NCBI RefSeq assembly: GCF_938030725.1
Contig: NZ_CALHIQ010000055.1
Location: 1-14,745, forward strand
Direction of reading: 5' to 3'
Length of the DNA: 14,745 bases
Origin: an uncultured Fretibacterium sp.
Lineage (GTDB): Bacteria > Synergistota > Synergistia > Synergistales > Aminobacteriaceae
The notes under the pieces were generated by a model, which was not told the DNA's origin, did no database searches, and was given only the letters and a program-made list of their open reading frames with translations. Positions 13,538 to 14,745 of this stretch are shown one piece after another (position 1 is the first letter of the stretch; each line of letters starts with the position of its first letter). The translations under genes were made by a program, and so were the position numbers.

Positions 13538-14745
13538 CTACGCCTTCTCTTGAGGTTCTCCGGAGGACGGGGCCCCCGTGAAGTGAAAGACCACGATCGC
13601 CAGGGGCGGAAGGGTGAGGAGGAGCGAGCAGGGCAGGTTGTGGCAGGGGATCGTCTCCGCCTCCATCCCGCCCCTGTTGCCCATGCCGCTTCCGCCGTAG
13701 ACGGTCGCGTCGCTGTTCAGGACCTCGCGCCAGAAGCCGCCGCAGGGGACCCCCACCCGGTAGCCCTCGCGGGGCACCGGCGTGAAGTTCGCTGCGCAGA
13801 GGACGTATTCGTCCTTGCGCTCGCCCATGCGCAGCCAGGCGATGACGCTCTGCTGCCAGTCGGTGCAGTCCACCCACCGGAAGCCCGCCGGGTTGAAGTC
13901 CCGCTCATGGAGCGGGGGGTACTGCTTCAGCGCGCCGTTCAGGTCGCGCACCCACTGCTGGATGCCGCGAAACTCCGGCTTGTCCAGGAGGTGCCACTCA
14001 AGCGCCGCGTCGTTGTTCCACTCCAGCCCCTGCCCCAGCTCGCAGCCCATGAAGAGCAGTTTCTTGCCGGGGTGCGTCCACATGTAGCCGTAGAGCAGGC
14101 GCAGGTTCGCCCGCTTCTGCCACCAGTCGCCCGACATCTTGTTCATGAGAGAGCACTTGCCGTGCACCACCTCGTCGTGGGACAGGGGCAGCATGAAGTT
14201 CTCGGAGAAGGCGTACCAGATGCTGAAGGTCAGTTGGTTGTGGTGCCAGGCGCGGTAGACGCTCTCCAGGCCCATGTAGTCCAGGGTGTCGTGCATCCAG
14301 CCCATGTTCCACTTCATGCCGAACCCCAGCCCGCCCAGGAAGACGGGCCGCGTGACCATGGGCCAGTCCGTGGACTCCTCCGCGATGGTCTGGACGTCGC
14401 GGAACCTCCCGTAGAGCTCTCGGTTCAGGTCCTGGAGCAGGGAGATGGCCTCCAGGTTCTCGCGCCCGCCGTAGACGTTGGGCGTCCACTGCCCCTCCTT
14501 GCGGGAGTAGTCCAGGTACAGCATGGAGGCCACGGCGTCGATGCGCAGCGCGTCCGCGTGGTACTGGTCGATCCAGAAGGCGGCGCTCGAGATGAGGTAG
14601 CTGCGCACCTCGTTGCGACCGTAGTTGAAGATGTAGCTGCCCCAGTCGGGGTGGTAGCCCTTGCGCGGGTCCTCGTGCTCGTAGAGCGCCGTGCCGTCGT
14701 AGCGGGCCAGGCCGAAGTCGTCGGTCGGGAAGTGGCTCGGCACCC
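13538..14745 (-). CDS. glgB: 1,4-alpha-glucan branching enzyme GlgB (GH13), partial: 5' end outside the window
   Basis: GlgB makes the alpha-1,6 branches of glycogen. About 402 residues are visible out of roughly 630-730 for the family. The N-terminal carbohydrate-binding part and the first barrel strands lie beyond the right edge. The fragment enters at PSHFPTDDFGLARYDGT and continues with HPDWGSYIFNYGRNEVR. It includes the GH13 nucleophile D69 of the fragment (DALRIDAVASMLY), the acid glutamate in TIAEESTDW (119-127) and the third aspartate D190 in LSHDEVVHGK (187-196). The C-terminal beta domain is complete and ends in a short hydrophilic tail. A GTG at 14743 lies inside the conserved VPxHFP segment and is not the real start. 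The gene is directly followed by the GH57 gene. Confidence 0.95.
   Translation of the reverse strand, partial: VPSHFPTDDFGLARYDGTALYEHEDPRKGYHPDWGSYIFNYGRNEVRSYLISSAAFWIDQYHADALRIDAVASMLYLDYSRKEGQWTPNVYGGRENLEAISLLQDLNRELYGRFRDVQTIAEESTDWPMVTRPVFLGGLGFGMKWNMGWMHDTLDYMGLESVYRAWHHNQLTFSIWYAFSENFMLPLSHDEVVHGKCSLMNKMSGDWWQKRANLRLLYGYMWTHPGKKLLFMGCELGQGLEWNNDAALEWHLLDKPEFRGIQQWVRDLNGALKQYPPLHERDFNPAGFRWVDCTDWQQSVIAWLRMGERKDEYVLCAANFTPVPREGYRVGVPCGGFWREVLNSDATVYGGSGMGNRGGMEAETIPCHNLPCSLLLTLPPLAIVVFHFTGAPSSGEPQEKA

Overview
The window reads as high-GC bacterial chromosome with G/C-ending codons, strong GGAGG-type ribosome binding sites and tight operons. The mix of a Dpp/Opp-type peptide ABC transporter, a bacterial CbiZ, a GH57/DUF3536 protein and GlgB is compatible with an anaerobic amino-acid- or peptide-fermenting bacterium. 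My best guess is the Synergistota. This is an inference from gene content: there is no rRNA or other phylogenetic marker here. I see no mobile element, CRISPR array, tRNA or rRNA.

Left part (1-1392): a monocistronic gene for an exported protein that looks like a metallo-beta-lactamase fold without its metal-binding histidines, closed by a strong terminator. A 454-base intergenic region follows, with a 9-bp inverted repeat and an AT-rich tandem repeat, ahead of the transporter operon.

Transporter operon (1393-7406, + strand): two permeases (DppB/DppC type), two ATPases (DppD/DppF type), a small two-helix membrane protein coupled to the second ATPase by an ATGA overlap, and finally the periplasmic binding protein. 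The binding-protein gene starts at TTG, behind its own possible promoter with a dyad in a 20-bp spacer. A hairpin, probably a two-way terminator, separates it from the next operon.

Minus-strand operon (10144-7490): a possible 24-codon leader ORF ending directly against the start of cbiZ (adenosylcobinamide amidohydrolase, corrinoid salvage), then a class-C-like serine beta-lactamase/esterase-family protein. A TATAAT box lies just upstream of the leader ORF.

Right part: a peptidase E-like (S51) gene on the + strand with visibly lower GC, convergent with a minus-strand alpha-glucan pair. The pair is the 3' two-thirds or so of glgB (GH13 branching enzyme, cut by the window edge) followed by a GH57/DUF3536 protein, with a long hairpin between them.

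Most genes belong to known families. The less ordinary points are the leader ORF fused head-to-tail to cbiZ, the cbiZ-serine hydrolase pairing, the small membrane protein inside the transporter operon, and the degenerate MBL-fold exported protein. I cannot claim a wholly new system from sequence alone.
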